This document shows, one piece after another, positions 63,558 through 64,000 of a DNA stretch of 64,000 nucleotides. The stretch lies in assembly GCF_001316285.1 (NCBI RefSeq), contig NZ_BBDO01000001.1, positions 186,001 through 250,000 of the forward strand, given 5' to 3'. Under the pieces are notes generated by a model. The model saw nothing but the letters and a program-made list of their open reading frames with translations. It had not been told where the DNA came from and did not search any database. This DNA is from Vulcanisaeta sp. JCM 16161 (lineage in GTDB: Archaea > Thermoproteota > Thermoprotei > Thermoproteales > Thermocladiaceae). The stretch's first letter is position 1; each line of letters opens with the position of its first letter. The position numbers and the translations under genes were made by a program.

Positions 63558-64000
63558 GTGGGGTCAAAGGTAAGCCTAGATGATGTGCTTAAGTACGTTG
63601 ATGGACAAAGGGATTTTGTAATTGAATTGTATAGGGGCTTCATACCAATAAAGGCTCTGGCTCCCGAGAACGGCGGCGACGGAGAGTGGGATAGGGCTAA
63701 TTACCTATTGGGCGTGGTTAGGAGGTACTTTGATGAGGTTAGGGTGATAGAGGCCCCTGATAATAGGGTTAGTAGGGGTTCAAGGCCGAACATAGTAGCC
63801 TGATAAAGGGACTTGACAAATCAAGGACCTATTGGGTCATCGCCCATATGGACACCGTACCCGAGGGTGATAGGTCGTTGTGGAGTTATGAGCCTTTTAA
63901 TGCCACGGTAATCGGTGACGTCATCTATGGTAGGGGTGTTGAGGATAATGGGCAGGGCATCGTCATGGGAATAACGGTGGGTAAGGTGTTGAGGGAGCTT
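63558..64000 (+). CDS. M20-family metallopeptidase or deacylase (partial, frameshifted)
   Basis: Runs off the right edge. GTG start; EWDRANYLLGVVRRYFDEV precedes RPNIVASLIKGLDK once a base is restored near 63800 (GTAGCCTG for GTAAGCCTG). YWVIAHMDTVPEGDRSLW holds the metal-binding HxD, and DVIYGRGVEDNGQGIVMGI the bridging Asp region. It fits ArgE/DapE-type deacetylases or diaminopimelate desuccinylases; the specificity residues lie beyond the window. Confidence 0.82.

Overview
The window looks like a hyperthermophilic or thermoacidophilic crenarchaeon of the Thermoproteales, most like the Vulcanisaeta/Caldivirga group (inference from gene content, not from a search). Evidence: four PaREP1-family genes, a Cren7-like chromatin protein, a Sulfolobus-type 2-oxoacid:ferredoxin oxidoreductase with fused gamma-alpha chain, topoisomerase VI subunit A, diphthine synthase, a QueF-like archaeosine enzyme, archaeal CoaD, a tRNA-Leu with a bulge-helix-bulge intron, T/A-rich boxes about 24-34 bases before many starts (short or absent leaders), and very tight gene packing.

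More than forty genes, including essential ones (asparaginyl-tRNA synthetase, topoisomerase VI A, isocitrate dehydrogenase, hemL, ndk, coaD), are broken into pieces that lie in different frames. Wherever I checked, a one-base change in the length of a run of identical bases (usually one base too few) restores one full-length protein. I therefore read most breaks as sequencing or assembly errors and report each such gene as one CDS across its full span.

Layout. 1-3.7 kb: nitrate respiration, with narK followed by an unusual NarI-NarG fused frame running off the left edge. 3.9-7.2 kb: hemerythrin, a broken membrane-transporter-like gene, three PaREP1 genes and a DUF2250 regulator. 7.2-9.1 kb: TrmO-like tRNA methyltransferase, a retropepsin-like protein with Asn in place of the catalytic Asp, an HTH regulator, DUF488. 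9.2-11.5 kb: quinol-type nitric oxide reductase. 11.7-16.4 kb: fourth PaREP1, 2-oxoacid:ferredoxin oxidoreductase alpha and beta, KaiC-like ATPase. 16.4-21.2 kb: inositol-phosphate synthase, thymidylate kinase, a tandem MoaC fusion, a sugar nucleotidyltransferase, RibB. 21.4-25.4 kb: Cren7, an MFS carrier, an aldehyde ferredoxin oxidoreductase.

25.5-35.2 kb: tRNA-Arg(TCG), a radical SAM/SPASM enzyme, DUF1512, AsnRS, an AK6/Fap7-like kinase, an ArsB-like permease, CobS, a short alpha-glucan phosphorylase. 35.2-44.6 kb: zinc-finger and HMA-like small proteins, DUF763, acyl-CoA dehydrogenase, M28 peptidase, CoaD, a PhoU-like regulator, a METTL5-like methyltransferase, an AT-rich orphan gene and tRNA-Leu(CAG). 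44.8-53.2 kb: membrane proteins, a secreted Lon-like protease, ArgF, Top6A, MoaA, QueF-L, NadE. 53.2-64 kb: nitrilase, Icd, DphB, 2-hydroxyacid dehydrogenase, NUDIX, cyclase, glucose dehydrogenase, Ndk, HemL, HemA and a partial M20 peptidase.

Functional links: the nitrate and nitric oxide reductases, hemerythrin, MoaA/MoaC (molybdopterin) and HemL/HemA (haem) together fit a denitrifying respiration needing Mo-pterin and haem. Ferredoxin oxidoreductase, AOR, glucose dehydrogenase and acyl-CoA dehydrogenase fit heterotrophic growth on sugars, organic acids and lipids. The strongest single novelty is the MoaC-MoaC fusion, whose halves have lost different catalytic residues.
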